Positions 51,196-51,201 of a stretch of DNA of 51,201 nucleotides are shown here, piece by piece; the first letter of the stretch is position 1; each line of letters opens with the position of its first letter. The notes beneath the pieces are model-generated. The model was not told the origin of the DNA and ran no database searches. It worked only from the letters and a program-made list of their open reading frames with translations. The translations under genes were made by a program, and so were the position numbers. Origin of the DNA: CAZPBN01 sp964584935 (GTDB lineage Bacteria; Acidobacteriota; Aminicenantia; Aminicenantales; Aminicenantaceae); contig CAZPBN010000018.1 of the NCBI GenBank assembly GCA_964584935.1, positions 1-51,201 on the forward strand, given 5' to 3'.

Positions 51196-51201
51196 GTTTA
51201 A

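Overview
The window looks like a piece of chromosome from an AT-rich, Gram-negative (outer-membrane) bacterium, with no plasmid or prophage signs. Beta-barrel proteins, large exported VPS10/BNR-repeat proteins, an exported M14 peptidase and zincins, together with the mosaic of intergenic repeats, recall Acidobacteriota-related lineages such as Aminicenantia. That placement is inference from gene content only; no rRNA gene or phylogenetic marker was tested.

Layout. 1-2.5 kb: a peroxiredoxin and a decayed LytTR response regulator. 2.5-7.1 kb: a tight, overlapping shikimate operon, aroB / aroE-aroK fusion / aroA / aroC. 7.2-16.3 kb (minus strand): a VPS10/BNR exported protein, phosphoglucose isomerase, a small envelope protein, a von Willebrand A protein that appears to end in a beta-barrel, and a biotin ligase. 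16.5-29.0 kb (all minus strand): a signalling island. 29.5-36.5 kb: housekeeping genes (NIF3-like, glutamine synthetase-like, SerRS with two serine tRNAs, DapA-family aldolase, cobalamin adenosyltransferase, zincin) and a large SRP RNA. 36.6-51.2 kb: envelope and exported proteins, glycolate oxidase-like GlcD, a second VPS10/BNR protein, transketolase, a GspC-like protein and PyrF, separated by repeat-filled spacers.

The signalling island is the most interesting part. It encodes an MglA-like small GTPase, an MglB-like and several other Roadblock/LC7-type proteins, a Ser/Thr kinase flanked by two receiver domains that both lack the phospho-acceptor aspartate, a PAS-GAF-PAS-PAS histidine kinase, a lone receiver, an NtrC-type sigma-54 activator and an HD-GYP protein (predicted c-di-GMP phosphodiesterase). 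I read three near-perfect sigma-54 (-24/-12) promoters, each facing a transcription unit of this island, and two copies of a long identical motif upstream of two of them, placed as an activator-binding site would be. The island therefore looks like a self-contained sigma-54 regulon linking a two-component input, Ser/Thr kinase, GTPase/Roadblock switch and c-di-GMP.

The intergenic spaces are unusual. They carry mosaics of degenerate tandem repeats: a heptamer CTYACGT and two nonamers, GTCYATTTR-like and GCGTTNNTT. Small GGACTG...CAGTCC hairpins are interspersed. Two gene-free elements with terminal inverted repeats (37.7-38.0 kb and 50.96-51.2 kb) have similar interiors and look like non-autonomous mobile elements.
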